A stretch of DNA of 64,000 nt, from assembly GCA_020726505.1 (NCBI GenBank), contig JAHLEZ010000002.1, forward strand, positions 124,001-188,000, in the 5' to 3' direction. Below are positions 33,528 to 45,067 of this stretch, one piece after another (the stretch's first letter is position 1; every line of letters begins with the position of its first letter). The notes below the pieces were generated by a model, which saw nothing but the letters and a program-made list of their open reading frames with translations, did not search any database and was not told where the DNA came from. The translations under genes and the position numbers were made by a program. This DNA comes from Leptodontidium sp. MPI-SDFR-AT-0119. Lineage: Eukaryota; Ascomycota; Leotiomycetes; Helotiales; Leptodontidiaceae.

Positions 33528-36500
33528 CTTGGCGACAAGACGACGAGCGATGCTTAACTAAAAGAAGACTGAAGATCAAACGAGGAAACTGATCAAATCC
33601 AAGAAACAGAGAGAGGGGTATACAAACACTTATATGGGACCCCAAGCATATGCCAATTTCAACAGACAAAGTCAGTTAAAGTTCTCATCCCATTCGTCTC
33701 ATGTTTCTGAGGAGTCTGCATTTCGTTTCGGGAAATCTAATTGATGAGCGGTGCCCATGCTGGACCGAAATGCAGATGATGGATTGTGGGGTTTTGGTGT
33801 TGCTGGAGCCACTCGCAACGCCGTGTTTCTCGACTATTTAGGCTTCGAAACAGCCGTCGCCTCTTCTTGGAGATGTTCCGATCTCATCCGGGCAGGGAAG
33901 TGCGGAGTTGAAACTGGAAACATGAGATTGACATGCGTTGGCGATGGGGCCGACAATTAACAGCAGAAATGCTCCTTGGTTTTATCCACGAGTCGGACGC
34001 ATAACCGACGAGGATTTCCAGAATGAAGGGGAAGGTGGACACCACAGTTTGATTGGAGGTGATGGGAGGAAAAACTAATTCGCACCGCAGCACATGTAGG
34101 TGGACTAGAAAGGAAAACACTTTAAAAAAGCATGCTCTTAGAGAGAAATGATAAGGAAAAACTCAGGTATTTCGTTTTCGGATAATTCGGTTTACAAAAC
34201 GTCCGTCTTGCGATGAGAGATGAGATTATGGCATAAGATGGAGGAGACCAGACGATGTCCATGCGGAGAGGAAGGGCTGGTAGGGCAGGCAGGGTTGATG
34301 GGAAAGGGACGGAAGATCTCGAGTGGAAACGACGTTTCAGCTAAGCGATCACATGATGAAGGCCAAGACATTATATTTGGCCCCCAACCTTGTTTCTCAG
34401 TTCGCTCCATTCCTCTGTCCCTTCAAGCCCACGATCACGATCATTCGAACGACGACACGAAGCTCCGAATCTGATCAAATAAATGGCTTGAAGCGGCTGA
34501 GGACGCCGACATGCTACAAAGCCGGAATAGGCAGGCTGCAGCGCGAATCACGAACGATGATTGCACGAGGATGTGAATGGCTGGTCAGGCAAGCTTGGAA
34601 CTGGAACTGGAACTGGGACAACCACAGCCTTTCGAGACGCGTTTGACGTATCAATTCGTGGAACTCCCCGTTACATCGACCTGCTCAGCACTCCTCGCCG
34701 TACCACCTTCCAAATAGAATAAGACGATGATATATCAACTCGATCGGTTGTATGGAGATCGCCCAGTCAGTCCGCACCTCGAATCCTCTTTCTCTACAGT
34801 AGCAGCCCTTCCCCGTTCACCTCTCGCAGGGAGCTGCAATTCCATTGGACCGCATTTCCGCGTCGAATATCGTGGGGCGTGAGCATTTGACGGCATCTTC
34901 GGCTCAGGGCAGTAGGAAGCTTGCATGTGGGAGCCTGCGAATAGGATCGGAGCTGCTAGCCACACAAAGTTTCAGCATGCCTTTCACAACAGGATGCGCG
35001 TCGCACAGAGTTGCTGGCAGAGCAGACGGGAGTTGGGTTCGGCTCCGGTCTCGCGATCTGATCCTTTTGCTTCTGCCTACAGACCAGTATGGTCTCACCC
35101 TCCCTACTGCGCCATTTCCCATCGCTGTCAGGCGATCTGCGGTCAAGACAACAGCTATTCACAGGAGACGAATCAATACCCGCGGTGGCTGCAAGTGGCA
35201 GAACTCGCCCGTGTTCGAGTCGCCTTGATCCCGGTCCGGCTGCTTTGTACCCCTGTTACTTCTTACCATTGCATAATCTCCACTGTTTGGGGCAAGAAGA
35301 TATGGGAAAAGGTATAAGTCGCAGGGCCGTCCAGCTCTGATGGCAACGATGGAGAGCGTCCGCACTCATCACTTCTGTGTCAGGCCGCCCTTTTGAACTC
35401 GTTCCACGCCCTCGCCAGCATCCGGCTGCTCTTCCTGTTCTGTTCATGCACATCCGGGCAGCCAATTGCCTATCACTGCCAGAAAGAGGATGAAGGGCCC
35501 ACAAAAACATGGCATCCACGACCCCTCATTGGCTTTTCCAGGCTCCCACCTCACCCTTCACCGAAGATGCTCAAGTCACCAGTACTCAACACTCCCGCCA
35601 AGGCCAGTTCTCTGGATGCACTGGAGGACCAATTCGATGCAAGAGAAGCCCGGTCTATCCTGATTGGTCAACCCACAGACCGGACCACCTTGATTGGCTG
35701 GATCTACTCGGTCTTCTGACTGGATAATCGAACACTGCCTCTCGTCGCTCTCGTTGGCTCAGTCGACTCCCACTGGTCAATCAAGGACTCTGGTTGGCTC
35801 TTCCGAGGATGCTGACTGGGCAATCCAAGACTGGATCTGGTTGGCTCTTGGATGTTGCTCGTTGGTCGCTGGACGCTGCTGCTGGAGGCCCCTCGTGCTG
35901 GACTGTACAGTGCTCCATGACTGGATATGCTGTATGTCTACTTGGGAAGTACCCAGCATGGCGCAGCATTATACAGTACGGCATTTACAGTACAGCATCG
36001 AGTCTCTCCTCTCGCCGGGTTCAGTACAGCATTCCGTGGCCCTACGTCGATGGAGAAGCTCGACTGGCAGTTCATGTCCGTTGTCCCATGGCTTGTTCAA
36101 TTCACCTTTTTGTTGCAATGATGTATTGGGCTGTCGGTCAATGCCAGACCGATAGTGGTCCTGTGCCATCATTTATTGGGCAAATCCATGGGCAAAAGTA
36201 AGTCCTCCGTCGTCAAGCGAAGTCCTTTGGTGGGTGATGGTAGGTCAATTTTCCTGTCCCGCTTCGCGTCCCTCTCCTCCCTCTCCCTCCGCCTTTCCCT
36301 CTCGCCTCGCTCCTCACCACTCCTCACCACTCCTCACTCGAGCCCAAGCTCGTCCCTCCTGCACAACTCAGTCAATTTCTTCTGCTTCGCAACAATCTAC
36401 CGCCACAATTCCCCCGCTTCTACTGCATCGATTCAAACTGGTCTGCAACTCCGGCACTTTGTGCTACACATTAATCAAAATTCAAACACAAAATGTAAGC

Positions 36501-36560
36501 AGCAGGACTCCTCAAGCTTTGGTAGTCTCTCTGACATCGACGCCCAGCTCTCATCGCATC
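33528..36560. other. 3-kb region without a supported gene
   Basis: Contains the promoter of the polygalacturonase and otherwise only overlapping short frames. Between about 35640 and 36060 the words ttggctgga, ttggctc, tactggt and tacagtacag recur loosely, like a decayed short-period repeat. Confidence 0.5.
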
Positions 36561-37193
36561 ATGTCTTCCCTCGCTGGGCAAGCTTCGCAACTCATCGCCG
36601 CCCCCGAGTCCTCTGCGAATGTTGAAAATGAAGGCATCAACTCTCCCGATTCCCTTTACCAAGGCAACAACGAAGCTGCCGCTACTGGTGGGGGGAAGTC
36701 CAACGACAGCGGATTCTTCGAGGACGCCGAGTCTGACACTCCGAGAGTCGACTACAAAGACTTCCAGCTCTACCAAGATGATCTGCCTGAGATCGATCCC
36801 GACACAGACAGATTCTTCGCAGATGCAGACGCATCAACACAAGTCCATTCCCAGTTCTTGTACAGCGACGGCAGCGACAGTGGAGTCGATTTCGACGACG
36901 ACACTCCTGACTCCCAACTTTCCCCTTGTGAGCAAGACGCACTCTTCTTCAACACTATTCACGAAGTGGCCATCATTGCAGTCAGCGACGAGGTTTACAA
37001 AGCTCTCAAAGACTACGATCTCCGCTCGCATCTCGCCAACATGCCCACCCCACCTCCCCGAGATGAGGATGTCGGCACCACCAACCCACTTCGAGTCTGG
37101 GTAAGCACCTCCCTCCGCCACGAATTCATCGCATACCAAATCTGGCAACAAGAACGAGAACAACAACAACCGGTGCGCGAGTCGGAGGCCTAA
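36561..37193 (+). CDS. Acidic hypothetical protein, 210 residues
   Basis: Single exon. The frame is open from 36234, but the first ATG with sensible context is at 36561 (tcatcATGtc); the open part upstream reads as low-complexity Ser/Pro/Arg. The protein is rich in Asp, Glu and Ser with a long acidic middle (for example GVDFDDDTPDSQL) and ends in a more helical part with a Gln/Glu-rich tail. No signal peptide, membrane segment or catalytic motif is seen. I do not recognise the family. Strongly biased third-position C supports coding. It could be a nuclear or cytoplasmic intrinsically disordered protein, a guess based on composition only. Confidence 0.6.
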   Translation: MSSLAGQASQLIAAPESSANVENEGINSPDSLYQGNNEAAATGGGKSNDSGFFEDAESDTPRVDYKDFQLYQDDLPEIDPDTDRFFADADASTQVHSQFLYSDGSDSGVDFDDDTPDSQLSPCEQDALFFNTIHEVAIIAVSDEVYKALKDYDLRSHLANMPTPPPRDEDVGTTNPLRVWVSTSLRHEFIAYQIWQQEREQQQPVRESEA

Positions 37194-38469
37194 TGGTCAC
37201 CATCACGATGATTGTAACGATATTTCTCTTGGTTATGTTTTGGATTTGCATGTCTGAATTGGGTTGGGTACAGGTCATAAAATGCTCGGGAGTTTCACGG
37301 TCTTGCTTGAGCTGGTGTGCAGACGGCGTTGTTAATAGGGGGAGCTGTGGTGAGCGCCGTAGGAATTTGGGTCCATGCTGGTGTTTATTTGTTAAAAGTC
37401 ATTTGTTCCTGCGCATACAACGGCCTACGATATCCACCCCAAAAATACACCGATCTTGCACTTTGTTTGGAATATCTCCTTTCTCACTCTAGGTAGTCAG
37501 CGCTCTAAGTCCCACCTGAATTTAAACCATTATCACTGGTTCTTTCTTAAATAGTCATAAGCTTTGCGGTTTTTGCAATTTTAATAGAGAGGCTTTCATC
37601 CCATGTCAACGCAGATCAATCATCCTAACTCTCCAACTTCTACCTGTGCGCTGATCCATCAACCATGCATCTCTTCGCTCTTCCTCCCTCACAGACGACC
37701 CTTCCTTCCCACTACGTCCCATCCTCCCTCTCTATCATCTAAAGTTTACTACAGCAAGTAAGATAACCTTTCTATCCAACATCTTAAAACGCACATAAAC
37801 ACTTCTCCAAAACTCAATGATCTCCACACGCTACTCTGTTTTGCTCCCTCGAAAGATAGCCTTGCATCACAACCCCGCTATGATCAGCGCCGCCACGACC
37901 CACGGCAGTGGCCACACCAACGCCAAATCTGACAGGCTCAGCACAGCAAAACTCATCCCAGCAGTGGTAGTGTCCGCTTTCGCCACTGGAACAACTACCC
38001 AACCCCGGCACAGAGGAAGGTCGAAGCTACAGTGGGCAGGGTGAAAGAATACTAGCTTCGTCCTCGTTCTTGAGTTATTGTGTTTTTTGTTTCTGCGTAT
38101 GATTAGCATGTTGTATAATTGCAAGAGGTATTTTTTTGTTACTGGCATTTGCCTTTCTGCGTAGATGTAACATGTCAATTCTATCGCGATGGAAATCCGA
38201 GAAGTGCATACAGAGCTCCCTCTCCTTCAGACATTTGATTCAACCCCGATGTTCCCAATACACAGCATACCTTATCAAGAGCTAGACCTCACATCACACA
38301 AAACTAGGTAAAACGAATTTCTTCTCTTTACTTTTTTCCTTCTAACAATGCTGCCAGGCTCGCCAACAGCCTTCTCTCTCAATAACAAATCCTCCCCACA
38401 TTACAACGAATGCATTGTCATTACTCGAACATAACATCCCTTACATAACCGCCACCCACCCGCATCAGC

Positions 38470-38672
38470 ACCTGCGTCAGCACCCAACAGCGACATGCAA
38501 CAAGAAAAACCCTCTTTATCGCTCGTCCCGCATCTACCAATCTCCTCGTCTTGTCTCTGCGCACTGCGCGCTGTACGCTATACGCAATACGCTGTACGCA
38601 CCGCGACATGCAACAGAGCGTTGGAGCCACCCGCTGCCCTTGCATGAGAGCCCAAGTGCGATGTGCAACGAA
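38470..38672 (-). repeat. Weak reverse-orientation core motifs
   Basis: On the minus strand, TTGTTGCATGTC starts at 38504 and runs toward GACGCAGG; CTGTTGCATGTC starts near 38616; and CGTTGCACATC near 38671. They keep the first half of the array core but little of the second. They face the array, whose units point the other way. Confidence 0.45.
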
Positions 38673-39242
38673 AAAAGAGAAGAAAATCTTTCGTTTTGAC
38701 ATGTGCGTTGGTGATAGGTGAGGAGATTGGTGATAGGAAACAGAGGGACAAATGTCAAGCTGCCATGTGGTTCTGCATGCCAGTCAATCAACCAACCAAC
38801 CAAAACGGCTTTTCTAGCTTGGCCTACAAGAGGGGAAGGGAAAACAAATACACCGCCGAATCATAACATCCACTTCTATTGTACTGTATTGCATGCTGTT
38901 TGTGGTCGAAACATACTGAGGGAGTTATGGGATGGGGTGGGTTGGGTGCGAGATGGGGTGGGGTGGGGGATTCGGTTGTTGGTACTTGGTTTTTGGTGAC
39001 TTCCCACTGTACTACACTGTAGTGTACAGTACGTACTTCGCGAGGCTGGACTGCGGGGTCTTTCTTTCCTCAGGCGGGCTTGGTGAGTGGTTGGTATTTG
39101 GTCTGCTTTTTTGGGATTGGTTGGTTGGGATGTATGTATGTATCTTAGTAGTTATGATATTCTTGCCTCTTCCCCCCCTATCCATCCAGCCTAGTCTACT
39201 CGCCCAGCCTTGCCTCTTGGGGAGCCGGAGAGTGGTAATTTT

Positions 39243-42200
39243 TTGTTGCACATCTCAAATATGCAGTGTTGATTAGACGCAGGTCCAGCTCTATGTTCAA
39301 CGGTTCTTATTTGAGGTGGATATTATAGGAGATGTGCTATATGGAGTACTCAGCTTTTACAGTCGTCCGACTTGTTGGGTGGTGCCGAAGACGGTAGATG
39401 CTGATGGTCTTTGGGGTTGGAGTGGTAGATGTGTGAGGGTCGGAAAGCTATGGTATACAGATTCACTCGTATAGAATATATTCTTATAATTTTGTGAATG
39501 ATATTTGACTCGAGCTTTTGGTGCCAGTAGTAAGGTTGTTGGAAACGAGGGGGTAGAGTGAGGTTATGAATCAACCCCAGGCTAGAGGAAGTTGGTATCT
39601 TGTTGCACATCCAAATATGCAGAAGTTATTAAACGCAGGAACGTATTAATTTCTATGGATCTTAAAGAGCACTCTTATTATAACAGTCGATGTATCAATT
39701 CGCTGTCCTGTGGCTGGAACCATGGGTGGCAGGGTGAGGTGTTAAGCGAGGCTGTGGATATTTTCGTTGTTGCAAGTCGTAAATATGCGGAGGTTATTAA
39801 ACGCAGGAACAGATCCTCTTCTATGAACTATACTCCAGCTTCTTATAATAAGAGGGGCAGTATTGATTTTGTCAAATGTGGCTGGAGCGGAGAGTGGAGA
39901 GGCGGGCTGGGATTCAGCCACTTTGTTTATTGTCAAGCGAGGAGAATGGTTGTGTTGCAAGTCGTAGATATGCGGAGGTTATTAAACGCAGGTCCCTCTG
40001 TCTTTTCTGTGGACCATATAAGACTGTCAGTCAGTTTGTTATGATAATAGACGCAGTATTTTATATGTGCCATTTATTCACTCCACTTGATTTCGCCTAG
40101 CCTCCCCAGCCTCCTCGACAAGCATGGGGTTTTGATGCACGTCTACAACATGCAGCGGATATTAAACGCAGGTCCGTCTCCTGTCTCTGTGGATCATAAG
40201 CGGTTATTTGGTTTCTGATATTATAATGAATCTGGAAATATACACCCATTTCCGTTCATTTGCCGGGTAGCTTTTCACAAGCAGCCCCCCCCCCCCCCAC
40301 AGACATGACTACTACCAGTCGTGGAATGAGTTGATTCATATTCAGGAGGTGAAGAAATACCACTCGAAAATCTCAAGTTGGAGGACTTTGTCCGTGCTGC
40401 ATAGGAACGAAGCTTCCTGAAAGCTTGATGCAACTTCTGGAAGTTCTTGGGGAGCCCTTGGCTGACTAGTTACTAACTAAACTAGTACTACCCATACTTT
40501 GCTGCTTCTAAAATTATCAATTGACACTATTTGGATATTTTGAGCAAATCAGGCCTTGAGAGCGTGGAATCAAGAGGTGTGGTGTAAAAACCAAGTGTAT
40601 CCAAGCCCCAGCTCATTCTTCCCCGCCCCGGGCTTCATGTCCCCTTCACTTGATTCTTTCTTTCGTCCTAGGAAAATATTTTGTTGCACTTCTAATATAT
40701 GCATTATAGATTTAAATCCAGGTACACCTGGGATACCGTATTTTCTTTCCCCTCCTCATAACAAAGTTCTGGAACAGGTGAACTAGCCCCACGTTAGTGA
40801 CCTGGTTACTTGACCGATCTCAATTTTCTGTTTGTTTTGTTGCACACCTGATATAGGTAGTATTATTGAAAGGTGGGCACTGAAGCCATTATTTGGCCTT
40901 AATTTACTAGCATGTGTGATGAGGTTCCGACATAACTGCGAAGTGAACTCTGCCAGCCACGTCGCTTGCTCACCCGCCTCACTGTAGTTTTGCGACGGTG
41001 GCTTTGTTGCACGTCTGATATAGCCAGCGTAAATTAAAACCAAATCGCCAATACCCCATTATGTTTTGGTTGGCCGTCCACAGATAATGTATGTCAGTTT
41101 TGGTATACCTGGGAAGTTTTTGAAGCGACTGTGTTTTTGAAGCGACTGTCCCACGTAACTCGATTTACCCTTCCTCTTAGAAAAGTAGATTCTGAAATAC
41201 TTCAAATACATTACGCACAGTGCGCAAAGCTGGTAGGCAACTATCTCAACAACGACATATTTTGAAGCTGCTGTTAACTTTCCAAAATACTCTCTTCCAC
41301 TCCTTCTTTGGGTTCCTCCGCGTTCCCCTAATTCCCTCTAGATCCCTCCAGGTCTCGTGACTAACAACTACCTCACATTTTGTTGCACGTCTATTATATG
41401 CAGCATAGATTAACATTCAGGAACATAAGGTTCTTGCATATATAGAATGTAAATTAAACTTCATAATTCCTCTATTATGATTTCGAATCCTTCTCGGCTA
41501 GCCACCTCACCAGCCACTTCAGCGGCTCGCACTTTGATTTTCACGACTTCAGTCTCTTGTTGCATGTCTTATATATGCAGTATAGATTGAAACTCAGGCA
41601 TATATTTATGAGTTTATGATATTCCGAGAAGCAAGGTACATTTGAAAATTTCGGCTGCAATAGAGTTTCACCAGCTGTGAAAAGGTGGCTGGTGGTTCTC
41701 TTGTTCAGACAGCAAAATTTGTTGCATGTCTTATATATGTAGTATAGATTGAAACCCAGGCACACTTGAATATTTCCATAATATTCCGAGACGTCTAACA
41801 TAATGTGTCAAGATTCATCGTCAGGTTGTCTCGGCTGATAGCCTCCCCTCACATCGCCTGCTGCTTTTAAGGTTTTGTCTCTCTTTCTGGTTCTGATTTT
41901 CAGAACATTCCTACTTTATTTGCATACTCTACAATGCCCAATAAAACGTTTCTTCCTCCCTTCATGGCAACGTAGATTGAACGTAGGTTGGTGTTTTGAT
42001 ATTAATAACCGCGTTTTTATTATTCTCAGGGATGCTCGCCTAGCCACATCAACATTACCAGCCACACGCTTGCGTTTAATTTTTGAACGACTCCTCTTTC
42101 GTTGCACATCTGATATATGCAGTGAAGATTAATTTTCGGGCACATAACAGTTGTACTAAAACATAATGGATATATCATCAATGTTAAGAGACTTTCGACC

Positions 42201-43500
42201 TCCCTCCAATTTCTCCAGCCTCCCGGCTAGCCACTTATCAGCCACATAAGCTCTCGCCCCTCGCGGTGTACCTGTCTTGTTGCATGTCTCATATATGCAG
42301 CATAAGGTAGTTTTCAGGCACGTAATTAGAATCATATTGTAAATCCTATATGCTACATATTAACATCGCGGGGTGTTGTCTTGTATTTCTGAGCTACCCC
42401 CCCCCCCCCCGGCCACTCTTGCTCTTTCTTGCTTTTTGTACCTGTCTTGTTGCAGATCTCATATATGCAGTATAGATTGTGCCTCAGGTACATAAGAATA
42501 AGTATGCAATAGCAGTATTATGCTTGAGCATTGAAATATTTTAAAGTCATTTGGATACCTCCAGTTCAGCCACTTACCAACCCATGTGCACCGGCGGCTT
42601 AGGGTACCCTGCGATGTTCTTTTATTGCAAGTCTTCTATATACAGTATATGGCGATTTTCAGGCACATATTAAAGATGCATGATCCTTTATGATAACGTT
42701 GATTCTACATGTAGGCATTGCTCTCGATCAGAAGCTAGGTTTTGCCCACAACCACTCGAGTTCATGAAAGCATTTCGCTGCTCAGAGGAATTCTTTCCGT
42801 TTCTCAAGTCACCAAATCCATTGTAATAGAATTGAGAATAATTAGGTGTGTTCTCGATTATTAAACACCACTCGTGAGGTTCGTTTCAAATCTAGATGTG
42901 ACATGCCGCCTTTTTCTCGCTATCGACTCTTTACAGGAAAGTGTCAACTGGAATCCCACTTTCTTCAAAGGACGCCGTCAATGGACGGAACAGATATCTT
43001 GATCCAAGTTTCCCAGTCCTGGGCCCTGTAGCACCTTGAGACCTGCCCCAAAGTTTCCACAATTCTCAGGTGATCTTACCGTAGCCAGTATTCTCACTCA
43101 ATCACCTTTATGAAACAAGGATTGATTTGTTGCACATCTATTATACAACACATAGATTAGTAGTTATGGCTGAAGTTCCTGCTGTGTATATTGCATCCTT
43201 GGAATATTATACCGACGCTTTTATACTTCCTTGTCCCCACTGACCAGCCACCGTCTCCAAAGCCACTTGACATCGAGGTGGATAGACTCGCTCGGAGTTC
43301 GCACTTCTGTTGCACGTCTGATATATGCAGCATAGATTAAACCTAAATATCAAATAGTATGGGCCGCATCTAATGCAGGTACAAAGTTTCTGGCCTAAAA
43401 GACTGGTGATATTAGAGAGCTTATACTTTGTGGCTGGGAACAACACCTTTTGATGCAAGTTGCAGGTCTGTACAATATATTGTTATATCCAGGGTAGGAA
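39243..43500 (+). repeat. Tandem array of diverged units of about 175 bp with a conserved TGCA-N11-TGCA core
   Basis: Cores beginning TTGTTGCA (or one-base variants) start at 39243, 39600, 39767, 39952, 40132, 40681, 40837, 41004, 41380, 41557, 41719, 42099, 42277, 42447, 42622, 43127, 43307 and 43450. Steps are about 143-190 bp or two to three times that (357, 549, 376, 380, 505), so missing positions are likely eroded units; a remnant is visible near 41917 (ttatttgcatactct). Each core runs about 40 bp: TTGTTGCA, then usually TGCA eleven bases on, then an A/T block ending TATTAAACGCAGG (39.2-40.2 kb) or ATAGATTAAA..CAGG (after 40.7 kb). Between cores, weaker shared words recur, notably tagccac/cagccac about 40-60 bp before the next core. 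All recognisable units share one orientation, and none contains an open reading frame of note. Confidence 0.85.
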
Positions 43501-43555
43501 ATAATACGTCTGTTTGAGTAAGATGTTTCAAAAAATTCTCTCTAAGATGGCAATG

Positions 43556-44545
43556 TTACTTCGAAATCAACTCAATGGCCTGCTCCAACACCCACCTCAC
43601 CTCGTCGGCAATCAACTCCGGCTCCAGCATCTGCACATTGTGACCACTCTTCTTCGTCTCCCTAAATCTTCTCAATCTCTCGTCACTACTCAAGTCCAAG
43701 ATTCTCCTTGCTCTCTCCCCACCATTCTCAACCAAGTCCGCAATGAACTCCCTGAACAACCTCCTCTCCTCCTCTGTCCCATTCCCCGCCGCCACACCAG
43801 CATCATACACAGCCTGAAAGTCCCGTGCACCATTCGCATGAATAACACTGACAGGCCATTTCCCCAAGGCATGCGTTTCCAGCTGTCTCTTCTCCTGCAG
43901 GACATCAAAGTCCCCACCGTGGAAACCAGCTGCTTCAGCTTTCTCTGCCTCAAGGTGGCCAGGTCGGGTATTCTCTTGCATGACTGCCGCCCCTTGCTCC
44001 TGGGAAAGAATTGTGTCTGCTGCTAGACCAGTGGCTTCGATGTACGACACAGAACCTTGTACGGCGTTCATACACGGATATGGGAAGGTCGATGGGTCGG
44101 CGAATGTATGTTCAGAATTCGCGTCGACGAAGACCATGCCGACGATATCGGTCGGATGGAGATGCAGGAACTCCCGTGCGAGAATTCCGCCCCACGAATG
44201 GGCTAACATGATATACGGTGGAGGAATATCTGCTGCTTTGAGAAGAGCGGAGAGCTCTTGGGCGACGGAGACGGCTGTCGTGATAGTTGGTGGTGGAGAT
44301 TTTGTTTCCGATTTCCCGAGGCCTGAACGGTCGTAAGTTAGAATGCGGGCGAATGGTGCTATGAGGGGAATTAAGGCGGCCCATTCTAAAGTACTGCTGG
44401 AGTGGCCGGTCATGAGGACTATGAGGGGAGTGTTTGGTGGGCGGAGTGGACCTGAGATAGAGAGGTGGAGGGAGTGAGTGCCGATTGATACTAGGGCTGA
44501 TTTGGAGCCAGTGGACCAATCGATCGGTGGGTTGGATTGGACCAT
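43556..44545 (-). CDS. Alpha/beta hydrolase fold protein
   Basis: Single exon, 329 residues; the first ATG is at 44545. The family covers esterases, epoxide hydrolases, haloalkane dehalogenases and related enzymes. Seen: a strand with LIVLMTGHSSS near residue 45 (an oxyanion-hole position in place of the more usual HG), the motif YDRSGLGKSE typical of this fold, the nucleophile elbow AHSWGG (Ser), FVDANSEH after it, and a late SGHNVQ whose His completes the triad. The acid is less clear; GARDF is one candidate. A cap region rich in Glu/Ala/Arg lies between. No signal peptide is seen, so it is probably cytoplasmic. The substrate is unknown. It abuts the end of the 175-bp array: its stop codon is only about 100 bp past the last core. 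Confidence 0.9.
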   Translation of the reverse strand: MVQSNPPIDWSTGSKSALVSIGTHSLHLSISGPLRPPNTPLIVLMTGHSSSTLEWAALIPLIAPFARILTYDRSGLGKSETKSPPPTITTAVSVAQELSALLKAADIPPPYIMLAHSWGGILAREFLHLHPTDIVGMVFVDANSEHTFADPSTFPYPCMNAVQGSVSYIEATGLAADTILSQEQGAAVMQENTRPGHLEAEKAEAAGFHGGDFDVLQEKRQLETHALGKWPVSVIHANGARDFQAVYDAGVAAGNGTEEERRLFREFIADLVENGGERARRILDLSSDERLRRFRETKKSGHNVQMLEPELIADEVRWVLEQAIELISK

Positions 44546-45067
44546 TTTGACCAACTCGTGAAAGTTGAGTAAGTCTTCTCCTAAAACTAAGTAATGAGGT
44601 GAATGTTAATGAACATTTGAATGACGCTGTGGGGATTTTGTTTTATTTAAGGCTGGGAGTGAAGTCCAGGCAGTGATGAGTACGTATTGCAACTAGGGAG
44701 GATATGAAGTGCTTCGGAGGCGCAGTTCATGCAAGGCAATATGTGGTCGCTTAGGGAGTGAGTGTTACCTTTCCAACTCGGGGTTGGCGATACAAGGAGC
44801 GACATACAGAGATGCTCTAAGGAAAATTATGCTGGTCTATATCCGAACTCATGTACGCTTGCCTTACTCTATGTCAATAGGGAAAGTCGCATGGAGTGCA
44901 TGAAATATTACTAGCGGAGGTGCCTTCGAGGGTGCATCCACCAATGCATTTGCCGTTCAGCAGCATTTTATTACTTCAATCCATGATTAGACATCCTTTA
45001 TGTGTCTTACTGTGGAGACGGTGTGCCTGTAGACTTCGCTTGGCAGCGTGTTCTATGTTCGGAGTAA
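44546..45067. other. Intergenic region
   Basis: About 0.5 kb holding the promoter of the hydrolase. No gene seen. Short open frames here do not resemble the 2EXR domain that would be expected ahead of the truncated paralogue. Confidence 0.45.

Larger units (their letters stand above)
37194..43555. other. 6.4-kb gene-free region containing the 175-bp array
   Basis: No gene can be supported. From 37.2 to 38.4 kb I see nothing beyond AT-rich sequence. Reverse-orientation core motifs lie near 38.5-38.7 kb, next to a short run of tacgc-type words (38570-38600). The long repeat array occupies 39.2-43.5 kb. Poly-C tracts occur near 40290 and 42400. Confidence 0.65.

Noticed and set aside
39243..43500. 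CRISPR array
   Set aside because: The host is a fungus, and the units are about 175 bp, diverged and not direct repeats with uniform spacers.
39243..43500. tRNA-derived SINE or other Pol III gene family
   Set aside because: No A-box or B-box pattern is visible in the cores or units.
39243..43500. Introner-like elements, because cores end in cgcagg and contain TTAA-rich DNA
   Set aside because: The copies are in gene-free DNA, have no GT start at a fixed place and no branch-point motif.
43514..44026. Plus-strand frame over the hydrolase
   Set aside because: It is the antisense of a well-supported alpha/beta hydrolase gene and has no domain content.
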